Positions 1 to 13,400 of a stretch of DNA of 64,000 nt are shown here, piece by piece. The first letter of the stretch is position 1, and every line of letters starts with the position of its first letter. Made by a program: the position numbers and the translations under genes. Below the pieces are notes generated by a model. That model worked only from the letters and a program-made list of their open reading frames with translations, was not told the DNA's origin and ran no database searches. The stretch is from Phalacrocorax aristotelis (lineage: Eukaryota; Chordata; Aves; Suliformes; Phalacrocoracidae), in NCBI RefSeq assembly GCF_949628215.1, contig NC_134276.1, forward strand, positions 31,746,226-31,810,225. The letters are read 5' to 3'.

Positions 1-1200
1 TGTAAATGAATTTTAAATAACGCCTGTTAGCAGAGTTATCTTCTTCTCAGGGTTGCCAAATCTCATTGCTTTATCACAAATCTCGTAATGCTGAATTGCT
101 TATTTAAACCACAATTCAAAGAATCACTGACTAATGAGTTTCTTGCCTTCTTTTTTATAAGTGTAAATTTCTCAGGGACACACTTATTGCTGAAGGTAAA
201 AAGATAATCAGAGCAAATACCAGAAGTATCAGGGATGTTATCATTCATCTAGTGCTTTCTCTAATCAGGAGAGAAGACAAGTACTGTGCTGGCAGGTTTT
301 GCAGCTGCTTGCTGACAGCAGATGGATGTGGGGTCTGGGGACTCCCTGCTCTTCTGTGGAAGCACTTGCCCTGTTTATAAACCCTGGCCCCAGATTAGCT
401 TTCACTCTGTGCTCCCTCATCTGTCCTCCACCCCCGCTCTCTCTCAATCTCTTCACATTACTGAAAGTTTCATGAATATAAAAAATTCCACTGGCTTCAC
501 TGTGACCCCACCCAGAGCTAGAGGCCTGTTCACAGCACCAGCCCGTATACAGCAACATTTAAAAAAAAAACCCAATATTTTTAAATTATAGCTCGACTGC
601 TGGCATGATTGGTGGCAGGATGCACATCTGTTACCTGCCCCAACCATCATGTGCAGACCTCTGTAATGGATGCAAAAGCTGCCCTTAGCCTCCTTGGGTA
701 GATGTGTCTGCACAGGTAGCATCGGCAGGTCAGGCAGGTCACTGCTGAGTCCTGTCACTTATGGGACAGACAGCCCAGGTAGAAGGACCTCTTGGCTCTG
801 CCCGATTTCAAGCTCGGGTTTTTGTTACATTTTCAGTATCAGCCACGTAACTTCCTTCAGCCTTTAGTAAAGGAACGTTTCTTCCTCGACCTGATAAAAA
901 AAGTACCTGAAGGATTTTAGGACATCTGGACCCTTAGACATTGAGTTAAAGAAGTTAAGACGTAATTCAGTCGCAAGCCCGTTCTCTGCCGCTTGTTTTC
1001 AGTGTCTTTAGCATACATCTAAATCTCATTTAGAGGCTCTTCTATGCAAATCCGGGGACTGGAAACGCGTTCAGAAAAGCAACAAGCGCAGATCCTTGTG
1101 TAACGACCCAGCTCCAGGAGAAGGCGTTTACAAACACCCATCTGGCCTCGCCGAGGCAGACGTGACCTCCTTTCCCCTCACACCCACAGCTTTCCGCCAC
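1..1200. other. Gene-free flank upstream of MED4
   Basis: I see no exon, RNA gene or recognisable transposon here. The short open frames in this stretch have no protein-family resemblance that I recognise. From the conserved gene order, the next gene outward should be ITM2B, but none of its exons lies in this window. Confidence 0.5.
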
Positions 1201-1900
1201 GAGCCAGGGCCGCCTGATCCCCCCGCGCCTCACAGCGGCCGTTAGCCCTCAGCAACTTCCCGCCCCCGCCGCGCGCCGCACGGGGAGGGGAGGGTCGGAG
1301 CTACGCATGCGCGGGGCGGCCGCAGCTCGCACCTCCGCCGGCAGGGGCGCTGCTGCCCGTCCGCCCGCCCGCGCCTGGCCCCGCCCCCGCCGCCGCCGGG
1401 AGGTGGTTCTCGCTCGGGTCCGCGCCCGCCATCGTGATGGCGGCGGCGACCGGGGGAGGTGGGGAGCGGAGCAGCACCCGGGACCGGCTCCTGGCGGCGC
1501 TGGAGGATCTCGAGCTTTTGGCCAGGTACTGTGCTCTACCTCCCTGCTCCCCCCCCTCGGTGCCTGGATGGGACGGCCCCGGGCGGCGGCGGGGATCCGG
1601 GGCGTGGGGAGAGGGTGCTCGGCGCTGCACGTCCGCGGAGCCTCCGGCGGGGGCGGCCAGAGGAGCGGGTGGCCCTGGGGTCGGGATTGGCCTGACGCGA
1701 GCCCTCGCTGAGCTGCGGGGCGGCAGGAGGGCCCGGCTCGGCCCGGGCACTCGCGTCTCCCGTCTCTCTTCCCGCCCCCGGGCCGGCTCCGGCGGGAATG
1801 GGGCTGGTGCCGCGGCGGGGGGCCGGGTCCGGTCCTGCCGGTGCCCCGCAGCTCTCCCCCGAGTAGGAGAGCAGCGGCGGCGGCGCGTTATTTCCTATTT
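1200..1900 (+). promoter_or_regulatory. MED4: CpG-island promoter of MED4 with NRF1-like site
   Basis: Base composition changes sharply to GC- and CpG-rich DNA from about 1200 to 1900, around the MED4 start codon at 1437. No TATA box is visible. CGCATGCGCG at 1304-1313 is one base short of the full NRF1 palindrome, and GC boxes occur around 1310-1400. ATGGCGGCGGC at the start codon resembles a YY1 site, which often overlaps starts of TATA-less housekeeping genes. The transcription start was not determined; it probably lies between about 1310 and 1430. Confidence 0.75.
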
Positions 1901-4900
1901 CCAGAGCAGAAGGAGAGCTTCCTTATTCTTCCACTTGCCTTTCTTCCCTGGCTGACACCTGTATTTCCTGTGAAATGCGCACACACCGATTTTAGGCTTT
2001 TTTTTATTCGCTTAAAATTATGTTTAAGTCAGAGATTTGTAGACGGTGTTGCATGACTTAAGCCGTTCTGGTCGTTGCCTGTATTAGTGTTAAACTCACT
2101 CAAAGCTGGCTGCAGAGCTCGACTTTGGAGTGATGTAAACGCTCGGATACTTCGTCCCATGCTCTTGAGGCTGGAGCGATAACCCTCGTCCAAGTTGTCC
2201 ACCATGTTGTAGAGGCACAGCTGCTAGTGCAGTTAAACTGGTTCCTAATTATTTTCCTCGGCTCGAGGAGAACAGGAGTTTAGGAAAACTTTTTCAGAGG
2301 GAATAACCCATACTATGTATGTGGCTGGCTCACTCTGTGTGATTACAACTGGTAGGACAAGGAATATATTGGTCAGTTGCTCATGTTTCTTCTGGTTAGG
2401 TTTTAATTTAAGTTTTAGATTTTATTGTGACTTATGGGTTGCTGGAAAGCATGTGTTTTTGGAGAAAAAAAAAAAGACTTGCTCTTTATCTAAACTTTTT
2501 TTAAAAAAAAATCTTGGGACTAATATTCTACCATAATGAATCCAGAGCAACCCTCAGCAGTGTTTAGAGAATCTTCCTGTTGATCAGCAAACTTGCAGCA
2601 CTGTGGATCTAGGCCTTTCACAATCGTGGTGCTGGTTTGGTGGTAAAGGCAAAAATTAAGCAACATGTCTAATCTGTAGCCCTTGCATAGTTTTGAATCT
2701 GCATCTGTGTGTTATCCAGCTATCACAGGACAGAATTACATCCTCCATGACATCAGCCTTCATGGTAGTAGTTGACCTATTTGCAACAGATCTTATTTGC
2801 TACTACTGCTCAGTGTTGGTCAGGGATAATAATGCTTTAGTGATAATGACAAGTTTCTTTATTCTCTAATTGCTTTAAATTATTTTAGTGTTCAGGAGTG
2901 GACAAGAGATGTAGACCAAGGTGCTACTTAGAGCTTTGCTGGCTAGGGGCTTTTTCAGACATTTTGAAAAGTACCAGTTTTCATTTTAAGTTTCTGGCCC
3001 TGCTGTTGTATGGGTTGTACATCCCACTTGAGCTGCTTGCACTGGACCAAGCAAAGAATCAGCGCTCTTCCAAGGACAGCATCTTCAGATAGACAGTTAC
3101 TCATGCGTAGCGTTGAACTGCCATCCATAGTCTTAGAAGCCAAATGAATTTGCTGAATTTACAGAAAATGCCTTTTTGCATCATGATCTGGTTGTTTAGT
3201 GAGTCCCTCTGAGGTTCTTCACAGCTTTTCAGAATGGTGCTAAAGTAAATGGGTACCTGGAAGTGTGATCAAGAGGCTTCTTTGAGAAGAGCTTCTAACC
3301 TAGCATCAGAATATTATTAGCTTTTTTTGTATTTGTGTGTGTTTGATATACAACTGATACACGATTGTGGAAATACGTGTTATAAAAGTAGTTTCACAAC
3401 AAACTCTTAAAGAGTTTGAAAGCGTAGACTTAATTGCTCTAAACCCAAGTGTGAAAGTTGCTCTGTTGGGGAAAAACATGGAGGAAAAGTAGAGAAGTAA
3501 AATAGCAAAGAGAACTTTAATGCTTCCTGCAACAAACAAAGGCAGCAGAAGTAGGATATGAATGCATTTCATTGTGCTGTTTCTTCTCTCAGCTTGTCTT
3601 ATGTAGTTCAGCAGGAGCTTAGCACATTTCATGAGTACAAATACAACACTAGCACTTCATGAGCTCAAAGAACGAGGAAGAAAACATGCTCCAATCATGA
3701 GACTATTCATAGAATTACTCTTAGTTGAAAAATCCCTGCCAACATTGTACTATAAAACTATAAAATACTGAATCCCATGAACACTTTTGTAATGATATCA
3801 GTACTCTGACAATTTTGGGATGACTTGATGTGATTTACAAATAATGCCCTAGAAAATTGTGCAAACACAGTTTCCCTTTCAGGGAACTAATTGAAATTTT
3901 GGCAATTTCAAGAAATCAGAAGCTTCCACAACCAGGAGAGGAGAGCCAGGTAAGCCGACTTTCTAAACTGTATTTCTTTGGGAAAGCACAATGCTTTACT
4001 TCTAATGTTTTCGTTTTTTTTTTCTTTCTCCCTTTGTCATTGCCTATGCTCAGGCTAATGGTGATGATGAGGTTCTGGCCCCACTACAAAGGCATTCGTG
4101 GTCCTCATGTTGTTTGTTTGTTCATTTGCTGCATGCTTCTAAGGCTGTTTCTGCAAAAAGAGGGAGAAATTTTGTTTAGTTTCTCATGGAAACAGAAGTA
4201 CTTCTATGGATGTCAGTTGCTCTTTGCAGCATGATTTGAGTGTGTGCTGTTATTCTAGTTATACTGAAAGTTCTACAAAACTCTTGTTCAATAGATTCTG
4301 GAACTGCTGATTCAGAGAGATGGAGAGTTTCAAGAGCTAATGAAGTTGGCAGTTGATCAGGGGAAAATCCATCATGAAATGCAGCTTTTAGAAAAAGTAG
4401 TAGAAAAGAGAGATAATGATATTCAGCAGCTGCAGAAGCAACTAAAAGAAGCAGAGCACATACTGGTAAGTTTGTAATGATGCGTTTGCTTTTGAGCATC
4501 TACTTGTGAAAAAGGTGCTTCTGGAGAAAGTGGTGTTGTGTTAGTTTGAGAAGATTTAAGTATTTAAAACTTCATAAGAGCTTGGAGGTTTGGGGTTTTT
4601 TTTAGTCGTCAAATATTGTTTAGTTCTCATGGTATTCAGTTTTGTTTTATAATGCTAATTTTCTTCCAAATCTACTTGACTTCTGTATATTTTGAAATGT
4701 ACACTGAATAGATTCTCTCTTAAAATGGAATTAAATGCAAGGGCTTATTCACAGAGCTGATTTTATGTAGAAGTTTACAAAGTAAAGATGCATTGAAGGT
4801 TTGGTTTGTTGCTTTTTTACATCTAGGCAACAGCTGTTTATCAAGCAAAGGAAAAACTGAAATCAATTGAAAAGGCACGAAAAGGTGAGTATCCACGATT

Positions 4901-7900
4901 GTACATACCACATAAATGCAGTTGTAAAGAAAGTTGCTAGTGAGCTCAAGTTAGGGTTGGTGGTTTTTCTTCTAATTCTACTGTCACAGATCTTGGATGC
5001 TTTGTGTGTGAACAAATTTCCATTTAATTGTGAACCTGTAACCATTTCCTCAGAATAAAGGCAGGAATGAATTACTTTTTCTCGCAAACATATCTTAATA
5101 TTAAATTCAAGTGTCTCAACACTGTTCTTGGACTGATACTACAATATCTGATTACCTGAAAGTCTCACCAAATTGCTTCAGTAGCTCTATGGAGGAATGG
5201 GAGAGAATGTTTGTGTGCATATGCATGGTTTTTGAAACACTGACTAGCTGGTGATACTCGTTTGTATTTGTAGCAATTTCTGCTACTCTGTGGCACTTCC
5301 CAAGCTAAACTGACTCTCTTTTTTTGTGGGAGGCATTTTCTTTTTCTTTTTTGTTTTTTTACAATGTCTTCTTTTGTTACACCTCTTTCATCTATAAAAT
5401 CAAATAATTTAATAAAGTTTCTGTTACTGTAATACAGGCACGTATGTAGAAGGACTATTACATGTGTGCTCTGCAATTACTAAACAAACAAACAAAAATT
5501 CTTTACTACAGAAAACTCTGTAACATAGTGGGTGCTGAAGTTGTTTTACAAATTGTACTTGTCAAGTGTACAGCTTAAGAGATTGGTTTGTGTTTTTCAC
5601 AAGATTGAAGAACTGTTGCTGTTGAAGGTGTACTGAAGCCATGGGTGTAAAATCAGTTCACTGCGAAGCTCATCCTTACATAATATAAGAATTCTCTAAG
5701 CAGTCATTGCATTTGAAGCATGCTCTTAATGTTTGACAAAAGGGCATTCCCAACCTTTTTGATATTAGTGTCCAATATTCCAAAATAATTGAATGATGCG
5801 ATCTCTTGAGAATATAGTAAATTTATTTCCATTTTTCCAGGTGCCATTTCCTCTGAAGAAATAATTAAATACGCCCATAGGATCAGTGCTAGCAATGCTG
5901 TTTGTGCCCCTCTGACATGGGTACCAGGTAACTATCATGTTTGTGACAATAGATCTTTTTAATAAAAAGGTATGATTAGTGTCTGTTCTTATAATGTTTT
6001 TATATAGTGAAAAACACTGCAGTTTATCAGAGTAACATTATTTTCAGCTGTTACATCTAATATTTTCAAGAAAAATAGATATTCAAAGCCCTTTATGTAC
6101 ATCTTCAAGAGGCTATGAAACTGCATGCTTCCATTACTTGACTGGCCTCCTCTGCTCTCCTTTGTTTGCTTTCTTTCCCCTGAATGTTGGCCCGAATTAT
6201 AAGTTAGAACCAAGTATGTTAAAGACTTTTCCACATGCTTGGTTGTGTTCCTTCCTGCCCTTTACTAACATTCTCTGTAAAGAATATTATAATCAGTGTA
6301 GTCAGAAACAGCGTTTTCATTATGTCAGGTTTCAATTTTGGGAACTATCTTCCTTGTCCAAAACGAGAATGTGTTTTTTCTAATTCCTGTCCATGCTTTT
6401 CAGCTGTGAGGTAGCAGGGAGAGCAAAGATACCTTCTAAACCTGGGTTTTTTCCCTTTGTGTTTTCTTTCTTTTTTTTAATGTGCTTTTTCTGCCAAGTT
6501 TGAATGCATAAAGAAAGTCTAAGTGAAAGAGGCAGACTTGGATTTTAACAAAACAAGTGTGATGCTCATTGATGATCCAGACAATCAAGGTATGGGGGTT
6601 TTTTGGTCTGGAAGCGAGGCACTGAAGAAAAAGTTAATGTCTGCAAGGCAATTGTTAAATATTTAAAAACATTTCTTTGGTGTTTTTTCTTAAAGGGGAT
6701 CCACGTAGGCCATATCCTACTGATCTGGAAATGAGGAGTGGTCTCTTGGGTCAGATGAACAACCCATCCACCAATGGAGTTAATGGACACTTACCAGGGG
6801 ATGCACTTGCAGCAGGCAGACTGCCAGGTAAGAGAAATTCGGTTTTGTTTTGCTTTTCTTTATTCTTTGTACAGTCATAGCAATTTTGTGTTTCCCTTAG
6901 CAAAGGCAAATCAGAGTTAAAATAATGAAAGTTATGGCTAACATTGTTCCCTAGCAGTGAAGATCTAGTAAATAAAGTTAACAACTGGAAATTGCATAAA
7001 TTTAATTCATGCTAAATCATACTGCAGACACTACAACTAAGTCAATATAAACAAAACTCACTGTTACCCCTCAATTAACTTACTTGAAATTGCTGTAAAT
7101 TAAGTAATATCAAATCATATTGAAAAGAATAACTTTCAAAGCAAACTTTTCTTAGCAGTGGTGACAAAGTATGGAACTGTGAAAGCTGTATTCAGAAGAA
7201 AAGGGGTCTATTGTCATTCCCTACCTTTCTTTTAAGTCTATGCTCTATATAGCAAGACTGTTTGCTTAGGAGTTCTGAATTGAGAAAACATGCAAAGGAC
7301 AGCTGGTGAGGTAGTACCTTGAGTGTAGGAATTGAGCTTTAATCCCTTAATCGCTTAATGAAATGGGCACTTCCAATGACTTCAATGGGATTCATTCATT
7401 CATGCTAAAATAAAACTTAGCAGTAAATCACAGTCACTGAATCAAGAATTCTGTGGTTCTGTACCTGTGCAGCATTGATCTCTCATGGCTAGACTGAATT
7501 GTGGAAAAATTCTTAGTTTGGGTTCATAGGGGATTTGTAACAGTTCTTACATGTCTGTTAAGCCATTTGCAGATGTTAGGGAAAATTATACTGTTTTCAA
7601 AAATTATACTGAATATATTAAAAATCCTGTATTGCAACTCCACTGGAGAAATAGCAAACTTGGATTTTGTGTTTCCAATCATCTGTCTAATCCTCTTGTC
7701 ACTTCTTAGGATGTGACTTAAAGTTCTGCATCATCTCACTTTCTAAACTTCTGGCCTTGGATAGAATGGGTCAGTGAGCTGAGTAAGAGTGGGACCCTGA
7801 CACCTGTCCATAGCAACCCACCAGGGAAGTGCTGAGGGTGGGCCTGTGTATCTTTTCTGTTCCTTTGAAATATGGTCACAAGACATGTCAAGGTTGTGTC

Positions 7901-9888
7901 TTCCTCATGGATTTGTTTCAGTAGAGCCTGTTCTGGCTGGCTCCTGCCTTAGGGGATGCAAACTTGCTCCTTTTAGTTTTGAGTGCTGTCTCTGTAAGAA
8001 CTCAAAGCCCACTCCTTAGGACTTTTCCTTGAGAAGCTGGAAAGCATGGAATTTAAACTCCTCAGAGTTGTTAATTGCATCTGGGCCTCCAATGTTAGAG
8101 GAAATCCTCTAATTATTAGACTGTCAGGTAACAGGGAAACATCAAAACTTTGTTTTAAAGAAAGTAGAGCCTGCCTCAGCATTTTGTGTAGAGATCCTGA
8201 ATCTGTTGGCGTGTGGAGGCATGTCCTGAGAATGCTAATTATGGGATCTAGTCCTTTTAGAGACATCTGCAGAGAGATGTCCAGTTACTGAGTCCTGACT
8301 GAGTCTGCAAGGCAGCCGCTGGGCTGCTTGGTAGCCCCAAAATTTTGAGGCTGCTCAACACATGTATTCAACCTGGTTTAATAGTGGACTGGTTCCAGCA
8401 TTGAGGCATTGCCACAGAATGTTAAACACTGGCTTACGTTCTCAGCTGATTCAAATAGAGTTGGTTAACTTCACCACAGCTGGGATGAGACCACCTGGTA
8501 CTATCGCTGGTCTTCCAGAGTGGGCCCAGAACTGGCAAAAAGGCTGCATTATGTCCTGGCACCTGCTGGGGGGTTGGATTTGTACAGCTAGGTAATGCAT
8601 CTGGTGTTAGGGGACTGTGGATGTATTTCATACATGGAATGTCAGGTGTCTGCAGACTTAGATATAGAGCTACAATGTTTGTGGAGTCTGGGTGCTTCAG
8701 AGTTAGTCAGCACCTGAGTGAGAATAAGTCAGTCTATGTGACCTCCTGCTTAGACAGTGCCCTCTTTTTCTGTGCTCAAAGTCCCACGTGCGTGGGCTTT
8801 TGTTCACTTCTGATTCTGCCTAATTATTTTTAATTCTTGCTGCAAGTGGGAGATAGCTGTTTTCTTCTGTGGGGGAGACTTGGCTACAGGGCCTGGTAAT
8901 AAGTGGAGAATAACTGAAGCACAGCAGTAGGAGCATAAATTAAAACTGAGCAGAAATGGCATATAGATGTGTACTGCAGCTTTGAAATGGGAGCCATTTT
9001 GGGGGCAAGGAAGGTAGAGACTAGGAAGTCTTGCAGGGGGTGGGCAAGTTGGTAGGGAGTACAGTATGGGATGGCTTTGGAAGTAGAAGAGAAGAAACAG
9101 CAAGAGCTGAGAGAAGTCAGAGGCAACTGAGGCTGGCCTGGCTGGGGCACAGTGGGGCATTCCCGCCTCTTGAATATCTCGGTGGCCCTGGTTTTTGTAG
9201 TAGGACACTCTTGTCCTTTGCACTTGATGCACTGTATTTGCTGTTGGAAAAATGATAACCAAGGTGTTTCAGCACCAAATTTGGATCAAACTTTTACTCT
9301 GAATTTCTATGGCCTACCTTGAGTATTTTTTTTTTGATCTAATCTTTTCATGTAGTCTTGCATACTGACAGAGGGTGACCATTTTCATTACTGCCGGTGG
9401 TGGTTGTTAATGTTAAGCCACTTCAAACTGTGCTTTGAAGATGAAAAGCTCTGTATGAATATACACTGTTTTGAAGTGGAGTGATGACAGATCAAGAGCC
9501 ACCTACATAAATGGGCCTGTCTGGCAGAGTAGGCTTTCACAGTGATAGAATGGCTCCATCATGGTATGTTTTCCAGCTGTTACTGGAGGGTTTCATCTGT
9601 CTGAAATTCAGGAAGGATTTTAAGATTTAATTTTAAAAGGGAGTTCTGGTTGACCTGTCTTGTTTAATTTGTTGATATACAAAGCTAATAGTTTGATTAT
9701 GCCCCTTTTTTCCAGATGTGCTCGCTCCTCAGTATCCTTGGCAGTCAAGTGATATGTCAATGAACATGCTACCTCCTAATCATAGTAATGACTTCATGTT
9801 GGAGCCTCCAGGACACAATAAAGAGAATGAAGATGATGTAGAAGTTATGTCAACAGATTCCTCAAGCAGCAGCAGTGACTCGGACTAG
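1437..9888 (+). CDS. MED4: MED4, Mediator complex subunit 4 (7 coding exons)
   Basis: MED4 is a subunit of the Mediator middle module, which links transcription factors to RNA polymerase II in the nucleus. Coding exons: 1437-1525, 3883-3949, 4295-4465, 4827-4884, 5841-5927, 6696-6827 and 9716-9888. All junctions are GT-AG and the phases join to 777 nt, giving 258 residues (human about 270). The N-terminus is shorter and Gly/Ala-rich compared with human. [20 protein letters not shown] is followed by a helical, coiled-coil-prone stretch of about residues 53-128, rich in Gln, Glu and Lys. Exons 5-6 carry the highly conserved [18 protein letters not shown] and [20 protein letters not shown] blocks. 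The C-terminus is an acidic serine tail ending SSSSDSD. ATG 1437 was chosen because it opens the conserved frame; the GTG just before it has no role. The largest intron (6828-9715) holds no feature I recognise. Identity is very secure. Confidence 0.97.
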
Positions 9889-10475
9889 GTACAAGAGGGA
9901 CAGTATGCCTAGTAGACCTTTCCTGTGGTGAAGGTAGGTTGGATGCTGTTCCTCACAAACTGCAACACCCTTTTGTTTTGCTGGTGTCCCTGTGTAGGGA
10001 GAAGATAACAGCTGGCTCAGAAATGGGGTGACTAATTTAAAACCATGGACATTAGAATTTGTTTTCCATTAGATGTTCAAGTAAAATGACTGGGAGCTTT
10101 CTGCTGGAGGAGAGATGTCAAATTTCCAGTGATTATGTGAATGCGTATGTTTGCAAGAGACACGCGTGTATATATATCTATATATTTACTATACATTAGA
10201 TGACAAAGTTCCTGGGAAAAAAGGTGTAAGGGGAATCCCCTCGTATGTTTGTTAGTAACTTTACTTTTTTGATGATAGCCTTTTCTATGGCACAGAAATG
10301 AGGCATGAAATTTGTAATTTTAGTATCTTTTTTTTGTTACTGCCTAAATCCATGTTCTTGATCATCTTGTGTATGCCGAGAACAAAAATATGGCAATAAG
10401 GTGTTAAAAAATTAATTTGTAATTATTGTAATATATAATGATTTGTCATAAATAAACTCAGCTTTGATGTAACTT
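9889..10475 (+). terminator. MED4: MED4 3' UTR with poly(A) signal at 10451-10456
   Basis: The roughly 580 bases after the TAG stop are AT-rich and non-coding. They include a TATATATAT stretch near 10170. AATAAA at 10451-10456 is followed by a T/GT-rich downstream element (AACTTTGTTTCATTTTG), so cleavage is expected near 10470-10480. No competing signal of equal quality is seen between the stop codon and this one. Confidence 0.75.
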
Positions 10476-10479
10476 TGTT

Positions 10480-13400
10480 TCATTTTGCAAACTTAAATCT
10501 TGGATGAGTTATTGCGTAACTTGAGTACTCAGCACACTTTATCCTAGTATGTGGTTGAATTCTGATTCAGTTTCAGAAATTTGTACTCCATCTTCCCCTC
10601 TGCAAAATGCCAAGTCAGTATTTAGAAGCAGCTGAGCAGTCAGGAACTGGAAGTCTGTCCTTTTCAGCTGAGCTTTACCAGGTACACACAGAACTGGGCA
10701 GACCCTGAGGCAGTGATGTAGAGTGCCCATTCGCATGATTTCACCAGTACTTTGATTAAGCAACCTGGGGGATGGCACACTTCAGGGCACGCTGCAGGTT
10801 CAACTCCTTTCAGTTCACAGTGCTCACAGATTCTTTATTATTGCCATCTATATTTTTTTTCAGTTCTTTGAACCTGCTAATTTGTTTATTTCATCCCTTG
10901 CATTTCTTGCCTCAGCTACAAAGTTCTTTCATCTTTCCAAAGGCACTTCCCTTGGCTTTCCTTTCCTTGTTCTGTTTTGCTTAAGTAGTCATTTTATGAT
11001 GGCTACTTCTCTCTTTAGTTTTCTGGTACCATCAAAGGGTGACTTATGTGAATTGTTGTTCGTAGCAGTTACATGTTTCTGCCCTACAACCAGTTTCCTG
11101 AAGCACAGATCCCAATTCTCTCCACTTCTCCATTTCGTACATTCCTTGCAGGAAGTATTTGATAAATTGGGTACTTCCTCATTTGCTCAGACAATCTTTC
11201 AAATATTGCTGTAAGTAATGCTGCCACATATGACCAATAATATATATAAATCCCATGAGGATACAGAAGTGAAAAGGACCTCTGCAGTCAGGTTCAATCA
11301 CATAATATGGGGCAGTGGTTTTTTTTGTTTTAAAAGAGAAATGGGAAATTTGGGTTTGTCTCAGCTGTTCCTTTTGGAAGTATCTTCAGAGTTATTTAAA
11401 ATTTCACCTCTATTTTGCAGTCTGAAGTGATTCATATACCTTTATATTTTAACCTTTATTCAGTATCATCTTTTCCTCTTTGTTGCTTACCCCCAATGTC
11501 TTCACAGAAAACTCTTTCCTCTTCAATTCTTGTTAATCCCAATACACCCGGCCTCTTTCAATCGTCCTAGTTAACCTTGCCGGCCTGTTCTAGCTCACAT
11601 TGTTTTTTCTTAAACATGTGTGATCAGAATCATACACAATATTGCAAAGTGCAGTTTCTTAATGCTTTGTAACACAGGATTAGTATTTTCTTCTCTAAAG
11701 GACCCTCTCTTAATGCATTTTACAATGCAGCCACAGCTTACTAGTCTTTCATCTTCTCATTTATAAGGACATTCTTTTATTAGAACAAAATACAAATAGA
11801 GATGATTATTACACTTTCCGTGACTACTATACAGTTTGCCCAGAACTCTTACGTGGGTATATCATGTGATTCACTAACTGAAATATCATGGAGGTGGGCG
11901 ATTGTTTCCAGACTTAAATAAGGGCGAACAGAAGCAATGACTGCTGCTTCTTCTGGATAGTTTGCTCGTGTATTAAAGGATTAAATGAGACCAATGAGTT
12001 ACATCTAAGAAATAGGTCAGAAGACAGCTCTGCCCACTGTTCACCTAGCATAAAATCAGACTCTGGGCGTAAGATGCATCCTAACAATTTTTTTTACATC
12101 AGTGCTCCAAACTATATGCTGTTCAGGAGTATTTTTCTCACAGCTGGGTAACTAATGCCATTTTAGGTAAATTCTGTTTATTATAAGCCATTTAGCAAAC
12201 CACAAAGCTGTAACTGCACATGTTCTGTTATTCAGTGGCTTAGATGTGTACATAGTAAGACTTTCCTATTTAGCAAACGTACCCAAAATCAAAGTAAACA
12301 TAACATTTAGTTGAAAAGACAGTCTTAGCAGCTAAAAACTACCAAGAATAAAATTTTTTTGGGGGTAGATGGGGGTGTGTGTACAAATGAATGCTAAGTA
12401 CAAAACAGCTGACAGCTTATTGCAGTAACACACTGTAGTCGCTTAATCAGTCCTCTCAGAAAGGATACAGAAACCCTGGCATATGGAGGTACAGTTTGTG
12501 CCCTCATTTCAGTAACTACTTGTATATTTACAACAGATAGAATGTATATAAGCAATAATGGTAACAAAATATTTATCGCATGACAAACCATTTTACAGTT
12601 ACCTTGGTTTTCCCATCAGGAGCTAGATGCCTTCTAAAATTTAAAATTGCACTAAATCATTTCAATATCTTTTTTTTCCCCATTATTCTTTGGGACAGAT
12701 GGGCAGGACATCTGTCAACTCTTCCTACGGCCTCTTTGTTGACAGCTGAGAAGATACATTAGTAAAGGAATTTTCAGTGATATTTCTGATTTCAAAACTG
12801 CTTTATAATGTTATCTTCTTTCTTCACTTCAGAGAAAGAATATCCATCCTAAGGGAAGTTGCACGTAGTTAATACTTCACATTCTAAGCAGGAGGCTTGC
12901 GATTGGCAGCAGCATCCTCACAGCTCATACCGCTCTGCTTCTCAGCAAAAAGAGCCATCTCCATTTAAGAAAATATATGTGCAAAGTAAGGAAGAGCTTT
13001 AAACCCTTCAAGCTCATTTCTTTTAAGAACTGACAAGTCAATTTCAGACAATTTTAATCTTTCAATATTGTGCTTATGTTTTATTCAAAAGAAATTGAAG
13101 GTATCTCAGAACACTTTGTACAACTGGTATAGCTAAAGGAAACAGACAAAAACTGTTTTAAAAGAACCCTGAAGAGGGGAAAAAAAGCCAATTAGTGATT
13201 TTTGGTTTTAAAGTTTTATCCTAAAATTAGGATAGGTTAGGATTAGGCTGATGTCCTAATGACTACAGCTGGAAAAGAATCAAATTTGGTTACAGATCTA
13301 GAAAAATGAAAAATATAAACTCCTTGGTTTTGTATGTATCTTTGTGTACTGTGGTATCATTCGCTACCTGTTCAATCATTTAGTCACATCAAAATGAAAA

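Noticed and set aside
1301-1955. Open frames of 134-173 codons on both strands around MED4 exon 1
   Set aside because: These are CpG-island shadows. The true frame leaves exon 1 at the donor at 1526; the longer reading simply continues into intron 1.
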